This document shows, piece after piece, positions 1 to 9,262 of a stretch of DNA of 64,000 nucleotides. Origin of the DNA: Bradyrhizobium lablabi (GTDB taxonomy: Bacteria; Pseudomonadota; Alphaproteobacteria; Rhizobiales; Xanthobacteraceae); assembly GCF_001440475.1 (NCBI RefSeq), contig NZ_LLYB01000034.1, positions 17,478 to 81,477 of the forward strand. The letters run 5' to 3'. The stretch's first letter is position 1; every line of letters starts with the position of its first letter. A program made the position numbers and the translations under genes. The notes under the pieces are model-generated. The model was not told the origin of the DNA, searched no databases, and saw nothing but the letters and a program-made list of their open reading frames with translations.

Positions 1-2
1 AG

Positions 3-338
3 GTCAGCCCCGAGAAGATCGAGCTGTCGCTGGTGGATTTTCCACCGGTTCGGGATGCCGGCGCCTTCACGTTGCAAACGCCATTGGGGATCGACAGGAT
101 TGTGGGCGCGGTCGTCTGGCATGAGAACATCGACCGTAACGCTTGCCGCCAGGAACTTCACACGTTTCTACAGGGCAAACTAGCCCATCAGTATATTCCG
201 AAGCTGTTTGTCGAGCTGGAAAGCATTCCGCGCAACCACATGGGAAAAATAGATCGACAAGCGCTCAAGCAAGTCGCGACTGAAGCCATTCGAAAGACAC
301 AGCAGAAGAGCGAGGAGAATGCCGTCGCGGCAAAATAG
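3..338 (+). CDS. AMP-binding (acyl/aminoacyl-adenylating) enzyme, C-terminal fragment
   Basis: The gene enters from the left edge of the window; the frame is already open at base 3 and only about 111 C-terminal residues are seen. They begin VSPEKIE, the usual start of the mobile C-terminal subdomain of the ANL superfamily (acyl-CoA synthetases, NRPS adenylation domains). They end with PRNHMGKIDRQAL, the A10-type motif whose Lys helps form the acyl-adenylate. The reaction would be ATP-dependent activation of a carboxylate. The substrate cannot be told, because the specificity pocket lies outside the window. There is no carrier-protein domain after the A10 motif, so a free-standing ligase is more likely than an NRPS module, although a terminal A domain is not excluded. 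Confidence 0.8.
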   Translation, partial: VSPEKIELSLVDFPPVRDAGAFTLQTPLGIDRIVGAVVWHENIDRNACRQELHTFLQGKLAHQYIPKLFVELESIPRNHMGKIDRQALKQVATEAIRKTQQKSEENAVAAK

Positions 339-792
339 CCAAAGCTGTTCGAGTTGGGCGCCCAAGCTGGCGGTTTGATAGGCTTTCGAATATTGCGGAC
401 CCCTGGGGGAAGGGGCAAGGCGACTGTTGGTCGATATTCAAACGGTTTCTGAAACATCGAGCAGCCGGCGCTTGAAGCTGTGTTGAGCTGTCTCGCGCGC
501 CACCGCCAGGTTTCGCGGTCTTGGGTTCTTGCCGTTGCAGGGCGCGATTTTTGCAGCCAGTCCACTTCAGCGGACGGTGAGCGCGACCCGTCCAATGATG
601 GACTGGAGCGAGAGTTCAAGTTTTTCGAGTGGTTAGAAGGCGTCGTGTGCATGACGAGTGCACCGGGAGATCCAGAAGAATCGACTGAGGGCAAATTTGC
701 GCAATCGACCCGAGACGTGATGCCGACGCCCGGCTCGACGCGATTGAATTGACAAGAGCGCTCGGGCGTCGCGGTTCGCGACCGATTCACCA
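339..792. other. Intergenic stretch without a supported gene
   Basis: This 454-bp gap lies between two convergent genes. Open frames exist on both strands, but none has a recognisable product, a clear ribosome site or family-like composition. Near the right end, CGACGCCCG at 724-732 and CGGGCGTCG at 763-771 form a 9-bp inverted repeat with a 30-nt loop. It lies just past the leftward aminotransferase stop and could be a weak transcription end; no T-run follows it. Confidence 0.5.
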
Positions 793-2139
793 TCAGCCCA
801 CCGCGGCAAGGGCCCGGCGAACCGCGGCAAAGAGAGCCTCGATCTGCTCCTCCTCGATGATCAGCGGCGGCGACAGCAATAGCGTGTCGCCGCTGGCGCG
901 GATCAGGATGCCGTCGTCATAGCAACGGCCCGCGCACTCGGCGCCTCGCGCGCCGGCGGCGCCGTCGCGGGGCTTGAGATCGATGGCCGCCAGCAGGCCG
1001 ATGTTGCGGATGTCGATGATGTGCGGCGCGCCCCTGAGCGCATGCGCCGCAGCTTCCCAACGTGGGGCAATGCGTCGGGCACGCTCGAACAGGCCGAGGT
1101 CCTGGTAGACGTCGAGCGCAGCCAGCGCCGCGGCGCAGGCGAGCGGATGAGCCGAATAGGTGTAGCCGTGAAAAAGCTCGATGGTGTTTTCCGGGCCCGT
1201 CATCAGCGCATCGTAGACCTTGCCGCTGACGATGACACCGCCCATCGGCACGGCGGCATTGGTCATGCCCTTGGCGCAGGTGATGATGTCCGGCGTGACG
1301 CCGAAGGCATTCGCAGCAAAGGCGGCGCCGACGCGGCCGAACCCGGTGATCACTTCGTCGAAGATCAAGAGGATGCCGTGCCGGTCGCAGATTTCGCGCA
1401 AGCGCTCCAGATAGCCGACAGGCGGCGGGAAGACGCCGCCGGAGCCGGTCACGGGCTCGACGATCACGGCGGCGACGGTCGATGGATCGTGGATCGATAG
1501 CAGTTTTTCGAGCTCGTCGGCGAGATGTGCGCCCCAGCCCGGCTGTCCCCGCGAGAACGCCGCATGTTCCAGATTGTGCGTGTGCGACAGATGGTCGACC
1601 TCGGGCAATAGCGGGCCGAAATCCCGGCGATGGCGAACGATGCCGCTCACCGACAATCCACCCCAGCCCATGCCATGATACGCCTTGGCGCGGGAGATGA
1701 AGCGGATGCGGCTTGCTTCGCCGCGCGTGCGGTGATAGCCGCGCGCGATCTTCAGCGCGGTGTCAACGGATTCCGAACCGGAATTGGTGAAGAAGACATG
1801 GTCGAGCCCGGAAGGCGCGATCTCGGCGATGCGGCCCGCAAGTTCGAACGCGGCCGGATGGCTCATCTGGAATGAGGAGACGAAGTCGAGCTTGGCCGCC
1901 TGGGTCTGGATCGCCTCGACAATGCGCCTTTGTCCATGCCCTGCATTCACGCACCACAGCCCCGCCATGCCATCGAGAATGCGCTGGCCGTCCTGTGCAA
2001 CGTAGTGCATGCCTTCGGCGCCGACGAACAGGCGCGGCCTCGACTTGAATTGCCGGTTGGGCGTCATCGGCAGCCAGAACGCCTCCATGGCCTCGCGGGT
2101 GAGGGGAGTGTTGGAAGTCGCGGCCTGCGATGCGTGCAT
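793..2139 (-). CDS. Class III PLP-dependent aminotransferase (omega-amino acid type)
   Basis: This 448-residue protein has the normal length for omega-amino acid:pyruvate or beta-alanine:pyruvate aminotransferases, which move a terminal amino group from an amine or omega-amino acid to an oxo acid in the cytoplasm. The FFTNSGSE loop, the IFDEVITGFGR motif (PLP-ring Asp) and the Lys of TCAKGMTNA that binds PLP are all present. It follows the GntR regulator gene in the same direction after a 27-bp gap, so the two are probably co-transcribed. It sits opposite a C45 amidohydrolase and a peptide-type importer, suggesting the amine comes from hydrolysis of an imported amide. The substrate is inferred only broadly. 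Confidence 0.88.
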   Translation of the reverse strand: MHASQAATSNTPLTREAMEAFWLPMTPNRQFKSRPRLFVGAEGMHYVAQDGQRILDGMAGLWCVNAGHGQRRIVEAIQTQAAKLDFVSSFQMSHPAAFELAGRIAEIAPSGLDHVFFTNSGSESVDTALKIARGYHRTRGEASRIRFISRAKAYHGMGWGGLSVSGIVRHRRDFGPLLPEVDHLSHTHNLEHAAFSRGQPGWGAHLADELEKLLSIHDPSTVAAVIVEPVTGSGGVFPPPVGYLERLREICDRHGILLIFDEVITGFGRVGAAFAANAFGVTPDIITCAKGMTNAAVPMGGVIVSGKVYDALMTGPENTIELFHGYTYSAHPLACAAALAALDVYQDLGLFERARRIAPRWEAAAHALRGAPHIIDIRNIGLLAAIDLKPRDGAAGARGAECAGRCYDDGILIRASGDTLLLSPPLIIEEEQIEALFAAVRRALAAVG

Positions 2140-2166
2140 GGGTGTCTCCTGATATTTTCGAATGCG

Positions 2167-3087
2167 CTATCCGGCAGCGTTGTCCGTATTGCGCTTGAGT
2201 TTTGCCGCGTCTTCCAGATGCTGGCGCAACAAGACGGCTGCCTCCGCCTGTTCGCCGGCTTCAAGCCGGTCGAGGATCGCCAGATGTTCCCGGCAGTTCA
2301 CCACCACGCGCTGGTAGCCGAATGTCCAATCGTAGTTGGCGAAGCGCCGCAGCCGGTTTTGCTGCTGCACTCCAACCAGCAGGAAGCGGTTGCCGGAGGC
2401 GGCCGCGAGGCCTTCGTGGAACGCGGCATTCATTTCGTAGAGCGCGATGCTGGCGGTTTCGCTCCACGGCATCGCCATCATTTCCTGGTGACGGCGGCGC
2501 ATCTCGGCGGCCCAGTGCGGATCGAGCCGGAAGCCCGGCTCCAGCAGCCCGGCCGGCTCGATCAGCAAACGGTAACGGTAGCTCTCGTCGCGGGCCTGTG
2601 CGTCGGCAATGATCGGCTGGAAGCGCCAGCCATGTCCGGGTTTGCGTTGCACGGCCGCGACTTCCGCAAGCTTCGTCAGCACACGCTGCACGATGGGGCG
2701 GGTCGCGTCATAGCGCTGCATCAGGTCGCGTTCGGAGACGTCGACCGGCAGGCGGCCGGCGCGGCGATCGCGTGCGATCGCGAGGAACAAGCGGCCGGTG
2801 TCATCAGGGGCGGGAGGCCCGGGTACCTTGAGGGTCGGCAAAACCGCATCGGCGACGAAAAAGCCGCGCCGCGCGCCCGGCCGCACCAGCCGGCGACGCG
2901 CCAGGAGTTTCAGTGCCGCGCGCACCGGCGTGCGTGAAACCTGCAGCCGTTCCGCCAGCGCCACTTCCGCAAGTCGTGTGCCGGGCGCGAGTTTTTCCAC
3001 CCGGATGAAGTCCAGAATCCCCGCCGACAGCTCACGCTGCAGGCGGCTCGGGGTCGGTTTTTCGCGGGGCGAAGATTTTTGTTTCAT
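2167..3087 (-). CDS. GntR-family regulator with two winged-helix segments and an FCD-like domain
   Basis: The protein has 306 residues, longer than the usual 220-250 of FadR/FCD-type GntR regulators. A GntR winged helix lies at about residues 18-80 (VSRTPVRAALKLL followed by a GFFV wing). A second segment at about 105-150 (SERDLMQRYDATRPIVQRVL, then GHGWRF) has the same helix-turn-helix/wing pattern, followed by an all-helical FCD-like ligand domain. Start codons of this gene and the rightward C45 gene are separated by a short AT-rich gap that probably carries its operator. It likely controls the aminotransferase and the divergent amidase/importer operon in response to a pathway metabolite. 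Confidence 0.85.
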   Translation of the reverse strand: MKQKSSPREKPTPSRLQRELSAGILDFIRVEKLAPGTRLAEVALAERLQVSRTPVRAALKLLARRRLVRPGARRGFFVADAVLPTLKVPGPPAPDDTGRLFLAIARDRRAGRLPVDVSERDLMQRYDATRPIVQRVLTKLAEVAAVQRKPGHGWRFQPIIADAQARDESYRYRLLIEPAGLLEPGFRLDPHWAAEMRRRHQEMMAMPWSETASIALYEMNAAFHEGLAAASGNRFLLVGVQQQNRLRRFANYDWTFGYQRVVVNCREHLAILDRLEAGEQAEAAVLLRQHLEDAAKLKRNTDNAAG

Positions 3088-3139
3088 GTCATTACAAAAT
3101 ACATTAGGCTTCGATCAATTGCAAAAGGAACTTGAGCCC

Positions 3140-4303
3140 GTGTCGATGGTCGAACCGTTTCCGCTGATCGAGATCTCCGGCCCGCCGCAGGAGCGCGGCC
3201 GGCAATATGGCGCCAAGACCGCCGACCGGATCCGCAAGGGCGTGTCGCACTATCATGCGCAGCTCAAGGAGCTGTCGCTCGATGCCGCGGGCTTATCCGC
3301 GCTGGTGCGCGACTATCTGCCGGTCATCGAAGCGTTCGAGCCGGCCTATATCGAGGAGATGCGCGGCATCGCCGAAGGCGCTCGCGTGCCCTTCGAGGAT
3401 GTGGCGCTGCTCAACGCCCGCACCGAGATTCTTAAGCTCGCCAAGCCCGAGGTGCGCGCGCGGCTGAAGACGCCGGACGAGCCCGACGGCTGCACCGGCG
3501 TTGTCGTGCTCCCGCAGGCAACCGGCTCCGGCCGTCTCATTCACGCCCAGAATTGGGATTGGAAGCGCGAATGCGCCGAAACCGCTGTCGTGTTGAAGGT
3601 GCGCCGCGAGGACGGGCCGGATCTCATGACCTTCACCGAGGCCGGCGCGCTCGGGCGCTGCGGCTTCAATTCGGTCGGTATCGCGATTACGGCAAACTAC
3701 CTGGAATCCGATCGCGACTACCGTGACGTCGGCGTGCCGCTGGCCCTGATCCGCCGCAAGGTGCTGGAGAACGAGCATGTCGCGCTCGCGATGCGCACCG
3801 TCTATTGCACGAAGAAGTCCGCAGCCAACAACATGATCGTCAGCCATCGCGATGGCGTGGCGATCGACTTTGAGTGTGCGCCCGACGAGACCTTCCAGGT
3901 TCATCCGGAGCGCGGGCTGCTGGTCCACGCCAACCACTTTGTCAGCCCGGTTGCGCTCGGAAAGCTCAAGGACACCGGCATCGCGAATACGCCCGACAGC
4001 CTCTACCGCGACATCCGCGTGCGCGAACTGCTGCAGCCGCATATCGGCGCCATCACCTTCGACACCGTCAAGGCGGCCCTGTTCGATGATTTTGCGCACC
4101 CGTGGTCGGTGTGCCGCCCGCCGCGCCAGAATCTCAGCAACAATCTCAGCGCCACCGTCGCGATGATCCTGATGGAGCCCGCCAACGGAGTGATGGAAGC
4201 CGCGCCCTTGCCGGCGCTGAACCGGCAGTTCACAACCTATCGGCTCGACGTGTCGGCGGGACGAACGCCGGCGGACCCGCCGACTGTTGCGAGGGCGTCC
4301 TGA
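3140..4303 (+). CDS. C45 family autoproteolytic acyltransferase/hydrolase (isopenicillin N acyltransferase-like)
   Basis: This 387-residue protein resembles the C45 peptidase/acyl-coenzyme A:6-APA acyltransferase (AAT) family, Ntn-hydrolases that self-cleave before a Cys and then hydrolyse or transfer amide-linked acyl groups. The likely nucleophile is the Cys of DGCTGVVV, about residue 110, followed by the typical HAQNWDW segment and the NNLSATVAMIL C-terminal strand. I chose the GTG at 3140 because AAGGA lies 10 nt upstream; an in-frame ATG at 3146 or 3086 is possible. Its stop overlaps the next gene's start (TGATG), so it leads the ABC importer operon. No signal peptide is visible, so the enzyme should act on imported substrate in the cytoplasm. 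Confidence 0.85.
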   Translation: MSMVEPFPLIEISGPPQERGRQYGAKTADRIRKGVSHYHAQLKELSLDAAGLSALVRDYLPVIEAFEPAYIEEMRGIAEGARVPFEDVALLNARTEILKLAKPEVRARLKTPDEPDGCTGVVVLPQATGSGRLIHAQNWDWKRECAETAVVLKVRREDGPDLMTFTEAGALGRCGFNSVGIAITANYLESDRDYRDVGVPLALIRRKVLENEHVALAMRTVYCTKKSAANNMIVSHRDGVAIDFECAPDETFQVHPERGLLVHANHFVSPVALGKLKDTGIANTPDSLYRDIRVRELLQPHIGAITFDTVKAALFDDFAHPWSVCRPPRQNLSNNLSATVAMILMEPANGVMEAAPLPALNRQFTTYRLDVSAGRTPADPPTVARAS

Positions 4304-5868
4304 TGCTTGCGCGTCGACCATCCGCAGCGGCGATGGTCGGCCTGACTCTGGCCTGCCTTGCTGTGATGCCGACGCAAGCCGTTGCCGAGACAGTGCTGCG
4401 TACGCGCCTCAACGCCGATATCCGTTCGACCGATCCCGGCACCAACCGCGATGCGAACACCGACGGGGTGGTGGCTCATCTCGTCGAAGGTCTGGTTGCC
4501 TTCCGAGAAGACACCTCGATCGGCCCGATGTTGGCCGAAAACTGGGCTGTTTCGAACGAAGGCAAAACCTACACCTTCCGTCTGCGCCAGGGCGTCAAAT
4601 TCCACAACGGCGCGACCATGACGGCGGAAGACGTCGTCTGGTCGTTCAAGCGCTGGCTCGATCCCGCGACGCAGTGGCGCTGTCTCTCCGAATTTTCGCC
4701 AAGCGGTATCGCGCGGATCGAAAAGATCGAGGCGCCCGACGCGCAAACGGTCGCCGTAACGCTCGACCAGCCGACCGCTCTGTTCCTGCCCACGTTGGCG
4801 CGGCCGGACTGCGGGCAAACCGCGGTCATCCATCGCGACTCCGTAGGGGCGGACGGCAAGTGGATCGCGCCGATCGGCACCGGGCCGTTCAAACTCGGCG
4901 AATGGAAGCGCGGTCAATATATCGATGTGGTCCGCTTCGACGGCTATGCATCACGCAGCGAGCCGCGTAGCGGCTATGCCGGCGCCAAGGCCGCCGAGGT
5001 CGACCGGGTGCGCTTCAACGTTATTCCCGACAGCTCCGCCGCCAAGGCCGGCTTGCTCAGCGGCTCGCTGGATGTGATCAGCGCTCTCGGAGTTCCCGAT
5101 CTCGAGGATCTCAAGTCGCGGTCAGAGGTGCAGATCAGCGTCACGCCGGCACTTGGATTGACCGGCATCCTGTTCCAGACGAAGGATCCGCTGCTCAAGG
5201 ACGTGCGCATCCGCCGGGCGATCGCGCTCTGCCTCGATACCGCCGAGATCGCCGGCGTGGTGATGCAGGGCACCGCGCGCGCCAACAATTCGGCGCTGCC
5301 GATCGGCAGCCCATTCTACAGCGAGGTGCAGACACACGGCTACACGCAGAACATCGCGGAAGCCAAGAAGCTGCTGGTTGAAGCCGGCTATCGCGGCCAG
5401 CCGGTCAAGATGATCGCCAACAAGCGTTACGGCTTCGTCTTCGATTCCGCCGTACTGGTGCAGGCGATGGCGCAGGGCATCGGCATCAATATCGAGATCG
5501 AGGTGCTGGACTGGGCTACCCAGCTCGACCGTTACAACCGCGGCGACTATCAGGCGATGGCCTTTGTCTATTCGGCGCGGCTCGATCCATCGCTGAGCTT
5601 CGAGATGTTGACGGGGCCGAAGGCGACGCAGCCGCGCAAGATCTGGGACAATCCGGAGGCGCAGGAGATGCTGCGCCAGTCGATGATGACCGACGACGCT
5701 GCCAAGCGCCAGGCGCTGTTCGACGAGATGCACCGCCGCTTCATCAAGGACGTGCCGATGATCGTGCTGTTCAACGGCGCCGAACTTGCGGCGCTGCGCA
5801 AGAATGTCAGGGGATATGCCGGCTGGCTCTATCCGGAGCCGCGCTTCTGGGGCGTGAGCGTTCAGTAG
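4303..5868 (+). CDS. ABC transporter substrate-binding protein, SBP_bac_5 (peptide/opine type)
   Basis: This 521-residue periplasmic binding protein has a cleavable signal peptide (LTLACLAVMPTQAVAE) and the family 5 SBP pattern: EGLVAF, YTFRLRQGVKFHNG, IGTGPFKL, and paired lobes. It captures a di/oligopeptide, opine or similar solute for the two permeases that follow. The start at 4303 overlaps the C45 stop by one base. It is clearly paralogous to the second binding protein at 9263-10804: both share VLRT..., the AKAAEVDRVR/AKLAKVDRVR segment and the LARPDCG/MARADCD region. Two binding proteins in one operon suggest two related ligands entering through one channel. Confidence 0.92.
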   Translation: MLARRPSAAAMVGLTLACLAVMPTQAVAETVLRTRLNADIRSTDPGTNRDANTDGVVAHLVEGLVAFREDTSIGPMLAENWAVSNEGKTYTFRLRQGVKFHNGATMTAEDVVWSFKRWLDPATQWRCLSEFSPSGIARIEKIEAPDAQTVAVTLDQPTALFLPTLARPDCGQTAVIHRDSVGADGKWIAPIGTGPFKLGEWKRGQYIDVVRFDGYASRSEPRSGYAGAKAAEVDRVRFNVIPDSSAAKAGLLSGSLDVISALGVPDLEDLKSRSEVQISVTPALGLTGILFQTKDPLLKDVRIRRAIALCLDTAEIAGVVMQGTARANNSALPIGSPFYSEVQTHGYTQNIAEAKKLLVEAGYRGQPVKMIANKRYGFVFDSAVLVQAMAQGIGINIEIEVLDWATQLDRYNRGDYQAMAFVYSARLDPSLSFEMLTGPKATQPRKIWDNPEAQEMLRQSMMTDDAAKRQALFDEMHRRFIKDVPMIVLFNGAELAALRKNVRGYAGWLYPEPRFWGVSVQ

Positions 5869-5883
5869 ACACGGACCACGGCG

Positions 5884-6828
5884 ATGTTGGGTTACCTTGC
5901 AAGACGGCTGGTGATGACCGTTCCGACGCTGCTCCTGGTGGCGATAGCGGTGTTCACGCTGGTGCGGCTGATTCCCGGCGATCCCGTGCAGGTGATGCTG
6001 GGCGATGCCGCCGAACCGGCGCAAGTTGCGCAGATGCGCGCGCAACTCGGGCTCGATCAGCCGATCCCGCTGCAATTCGTGCACTGGCTCGCCAAACTCC
6101 TGACCGGTGACTTCGGCCATTCCATTACCGACAATATGGCCGTGCTGCCGCTGATCCTGGAGCGCTTTCAGGTCAGCGCAATCATCGTCCTCGTCGCGGT
6201 TGGACTCGCGGCCTGCGTCGCGGTGCCGGCCGGCTTGATCGCGGCGTGGCGGCAGAACAGCGCGCTCGACCTTGCAGTGGTCGGCAGCGCCACGCTGTTG
6301 CTCTCGATCCCGAGCTTCTGGCTCGGCCTGCTGTTGCTGCTGCTGTTCGGCTTGAAGCTGAAATGGCTGCCGGTGATCGGCTATGTACCGTTCTCGGAAA
6401 ATTTCTGGCAGGCGATGGTGTTCATGCTGCTGCCGATCGCGACGCTGACCATGATCGAGATCGGCGTGCTCACCCGCATGGCGCGTGCTGCCTCGATCGA
6501 GGTGCTGCGGCTCGAATATGTCACGCATGCGCGCGCCAAGGGGGTGCCGGAGTGGCTGGTGCTCGGCCGGCACGTGCTGCCCAACGCCTTCGCGCCGACC
6601 TGGACGCTGATCGGCCTCGTGCTCGGGCATCTGCTCGGCGGCATCGCCGTCATCGAGACCGTGTTCACGCTGCCGGGCCTCGGGCGACTGCTGGTGGATT
6701 CGATCTTCGCCCGCGACTATCCGGTGGTGCAGGGCTGCCTGTTATTCACTGCCGTCATCTATGTCGTCGTCAATCTTATCGTCGACCTCTGTTATCCACT
6801 GTTCGATCCAAGGGTCACCGTGGCATGA
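5884..6828 (+). CDS. ABC transporter permease, DppB type
   Basis: This 314-residue inner-membrane protein has six predicted transmembrane helices. It starts MLGYLARRLVMTVPTLLLVA, the common N terminus of DppB/OppB permeases, and carries the EAA-like cytoplasmic loop (EYVTHARAKG) that contacts the ATPase. LIPGDPVQVMLG after the first helix is also typical. It pairs with the next gene, whose start overlaps this stop (ATGA). Together they form the channel of a peptide-type importer. Confidence 0.93.
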   Translation: MLGYLARRLVMTVPTLLLVAIAVFTLVRLIPGDPVQVMLGDAAEPAQVAQMRAQLGLDQPIPLQFVHWLAKLLTGDFGHSITDNMAVLPLILERFQVSAIIVLVAVGLAACVAVPAGLIAAWRQNSALDLAVVGSATLLLSIPSFWLGLLLLLLFGLKLKWLPVIGYVPFSENFWQAMVFMLLPIATLTMIEIGVLTRMARAASIEVLRLEYVTHARAKGVPEWLVLGRHVLPNAFAPTWTLIGLVLGHLLGGIAVIETVFTLPGLGRLLVDSIFARDYPVVQGCLLFTAVIYVVVNLIVDLCYPLFDPRVTVA

Positions 6829-7637
6829 GAATGCGTGCCAATACCGCGATCGGCGGCGCGTTGATGGCGCTCGTGCTCGGCGCCGCCGTGACCGCAGCGT
6901 TCTGGACGCCGTTCGATCCGCTGCGTGTCAACCTGCGGGCGCGGCTGCAGCCGCCATCCTCGCTGTATTGGCTTGGCACCGACGAGTTCGGCCGCGACGT
7001 GCTGAGCCGCGTCATGGCGGGTGCGGCGACCAGCGTGGTGGTCGCCCTTCTCACCGTCGCGCTCGCAATCGCAGTCGGCGTGATGGTGGGCGTCGTCACC
7101 GGCTATCTGCGCGGCTGGACCGATCGCATCATTATGGCTGTGAACGACGCGCTGCTCGCCTTTCCCGGCATACTGCTGGCGCTGGCGGTCATGATCGTGG
7201 TCGGCGCCAACAAGTTCGGTCTCGTGCTGGCGCTCGGGCTCGCCTACATCCCCTCGGTCGCGCGCGTGGTGCGCGGCACGGTGCTGTCGATCCGTGAGAA
7301 GGAGTATATCGAGGCCTCGCGCGTGATCGGCAATTCCGAACTCTATTCCATGTTGCGTCACGTGCTGCCCAATGCCGTGGCGCCGGTCGCCGTGCTGGCG
7401 ACCAGCATGTTCGGCTGGGTGCTGCTGGCGGAGAGTGCGTTGAGTTTCCTCGGTCTCGGCGTGCCACCGCCGGCGCCGACCTGGGGCAACATGCTGGCGG
7501 CGAGCCGGCCCTACATGGAAAGCGCGGTCTGGCTCGGCATGGCGCCTGGCCTGTGCATCGCGCTAACGCTGCTCGGCATCAATTTGCTCGGCGATTCCCT
7601 GCGCGATCGCCTCGATCCCAGGATGGCGCACGGATGA
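6825..7637 (+). CDS. ABC transporter permease, DppC type
   Basis: This 270-residue DppC/OppC-like permease overlaps the upstream permease by 4 bp (ATGA), which fixes the start. It shows one N-terminal helix, then a periplasmic segment with LGTDEFGRDVLSRV, the standard DppC motif. Four or five further helices follow, with the EAA loop KEYIEASRVIGNS and the C-terminal SALSFLGLGVPPPAPTWGNML signature. It forms the heterodimeric channel with the DppB partner. The stop overlaps the start of the ATPase gene by 4 bp, so the operon is translationally coupled. Confidence 0.93.
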   Translation: MRMRANTAIGGALMALVLGAAVTAAFWTPFDPLRVNLRARLQPPSSLYWLGTDEFGRDVLSRVMAGAATSVVVALLTVALAIAVGVMVGVVTGYLRGWTDRIIMAVNDALLAFPGILLALAVMIVVGANKFGLVLALGLAYIPSVARVVRGTVLSIREKEYIEASRVIGNSELYSMLRHVLPNAVAPVAVLATSMFGWVLLAESALSFLGLGVPPPAPTWGNMLAASRPYMESAVWLGMAPGLCIALTLLGINLLGDSLRDRLDPRMAHG

Positions 7638-9247
7638 CGGCGCCCCTGCTCACGGTTGGAAACCTGCGCATCGAGACCGTTCGCACTGGCGCGAAGGTGG
7701 TCGACGACGTCTCCTTCGCGATTCAGCGCGGTGAGTTTTTGGCGATGGTCGGCGAATCCGGCAGCGGCAAGACCGCGGCCGCGCGCGCGATACTCGGCCT
7801 GCTTCCGACCGGACTTGTCAGGACCGCTGGCCAGATCTTGCTCGACGGTGAGGACCTCGCTACTGCCTCGCCGAAGCGGATGCGTGCCTTGCGCGGGCCG
7901 GCGGTCGGCATGGTGTTCCAGGAGCCGATGGTCTCGCTCAATCCGGCGATCAGCATCGGCGCGCAGATGGCGGAGGGCCTCGCGCTGCATGAGCGGATTT
8001 CAAGGCGCGAAATCCGCCGCCGTTGCCTCGACATGCTCGCGCGCGTGCAGATCCGCGATCCCGAGAGCACCTTCGACGCCTATCCGCACGAGTTCTCCGG
8101 CGGCATGCGCCAGCGCATCATGCTGGCGTCGGTGATGCTGCTGAAGCCGAAGCTTCTGATCGCGGACGAGCCGACCACGGCCCTCGATACACTGACGCAA
8201 CGCGAGGTGCTTGACCTGATGGTCGCGCTGGCGCGCGATCACGGCACCTCGGTGATGCTGATTACCCATAATCTCGGCCTGGTGGCGCGCTACGCGCAGC
8301 GCGCCGTGGTGCTGCGGCAGGGCAGGCTGATAGAAACTGGCGGCGCGTCGCAGATTCTGTCGGCCCCGCGCGAGGCCTGTACACGCCAATTGGTCGAAGC
8401 GCTGCCGCGTCGCGGCATTAGTTCCGCGCGCCAGGCGAAGAGTGAGCCGCTGGTGAGCGTGCGCGCGCTCAAGGTTGAATTCGGCGGCCGGCAACGCCTG
8501 TTTCGCCGCGCCGCAGGCGTATCCGCGGTCAACGGCGTCGATCTCGATATCGGCGCGGGGGAGACAGTGGCGGTCGTGGGCGGCAGTGGCTCCGGCAAGA
8601 CCACGCTGGGCCGCGCGATGTTGCGGCTTGTCCCGGCGGCCGGCGGCGAAATTCGCTTCCGCGGCAAGGAAGTGACGACCAGGCCGGATCGGGAATTTCG
8701 TCTGGCGTCGCAGCTCGTGTTTCAGGACCCGTATTCGTCGCTCGATCCGCGCATGCGTGTCGGCGAGATCGTCGCCGAGCCGCTGCGCCATGTGCCGGAG
8801 CTCACGAGTGCCGAGCGCGATCGGCGTGTCGAGGCGATGCTGGAGGAGGTGGGGCTCGCCGGCTTTGGCCAGCGCTGGCCGCATGAACTATCCGGCGGAC
8901 AACGCCAGCGCATTGCGATTGCGCGCGCGATCGTGCGGCGTCCCTCCTTCGTGGTCGCGGACGAGCCGGTTTCCGCGCTCGACATGACGATCCAGGCGCA
9001 GGTGCTGAGACTGTTCGAGCGACTGCAGACGCAATACGGCTTCGCCTGTCTCTTCATCAGCCACGATCTGGCCGCCGTCGAGCAGGTCGCAGACCGCGTC
9101 GTGGTGATGCAAGGTGGCCGCATCGTCGAACAGGGTGCGCGCGACGACATTTTTGACCGTCCGCAGCACGACTACACCAAGGCGCTGCTTGCGGCAGCGC
9201 CTGTGCTTGATTTTTCCGGACCGGCAAGCCTGCAAGCGTCCGGCTAG
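7634..9247 (+). CDS. Fused double ABC ATPase (DppD-DppF type)
   Basis: This 537-residue protein has two complete nucleotide-binding domains in one chain. The first (about 1-265) has Walker A GESGSGKT, signature FSGGMRQRI and Walker B LLIADEP. The second (about 275-530) has [18 protein letters not shown] and FVVADEP. In many peptide importers these are separate genes, as in the second locus of this window (27855-29827); here one polypeptide powers the importer. The ATG at 7634 overlaps the permease stop by 4 bp. The substrate is the same unknown solute as for the rest of the operon. Confidence 0.93.
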   Translation: MTAPLLTVGNLRIETVRTGAKVVDDVSFAIQRGEFLAMVGESGSGKTAAARAILGLLPTGLVRTAGQILLDGEDLATASPKRMRALRGPAVGMVFQEPMVSLNPAISIGAQMAEGLALHERISRREIRRRCLDMLARVQIRDPESTFDAYPHEFSGGMRQRIMLASVMLLKPKLLIADEPTTALDTLTQREVLDLMVALARDHGTSVMLITHNLGLVARYAQRAVVLRQGRLIETGGASQILSAPREACTRQLVEALPRRGISSARQAKSEPLVSVRALKVEFGGRQRLFRRAAGVSAVNGVDLDIGAGETVAVVGGSGSGKTTLGRAMLRLVPAAGGEIRFRGKEVTTRPDREFRLASQLVFQDPYSSLDPRMRVGEIVAEPLRHVPELTSAERDRRVEAMLEEVGLAGFGQRWPHELSGGQRQRIAIARAIVRRPSFVVADEPVSALDMTIQAQVLRLFERLQTQYGFACLFISHDLAAVEQVADRVVVMQGGRIVEQGARDDIFDRPQHDYTKALLAAAPVLDFSGPASLQASG

Positions 9248-9262
9248 ATGAAGGTACTGGTA

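Noticed and set aside
480..752. A 90-codon plus-strand frame in the first intergenic gap
   Set aside because: No ribosome site, no recognisable motif, Ser/Arg-rich composition typical of non-coding frames.
5122..6630. A 502-codon minus-strand frame antisense to the binding protein and permease genes
   Set aside because: It is rich in His, Arg, Gln and Asp as expected from the complement of GC-rich coding sequence; the plus-strand genes have clear motifs.
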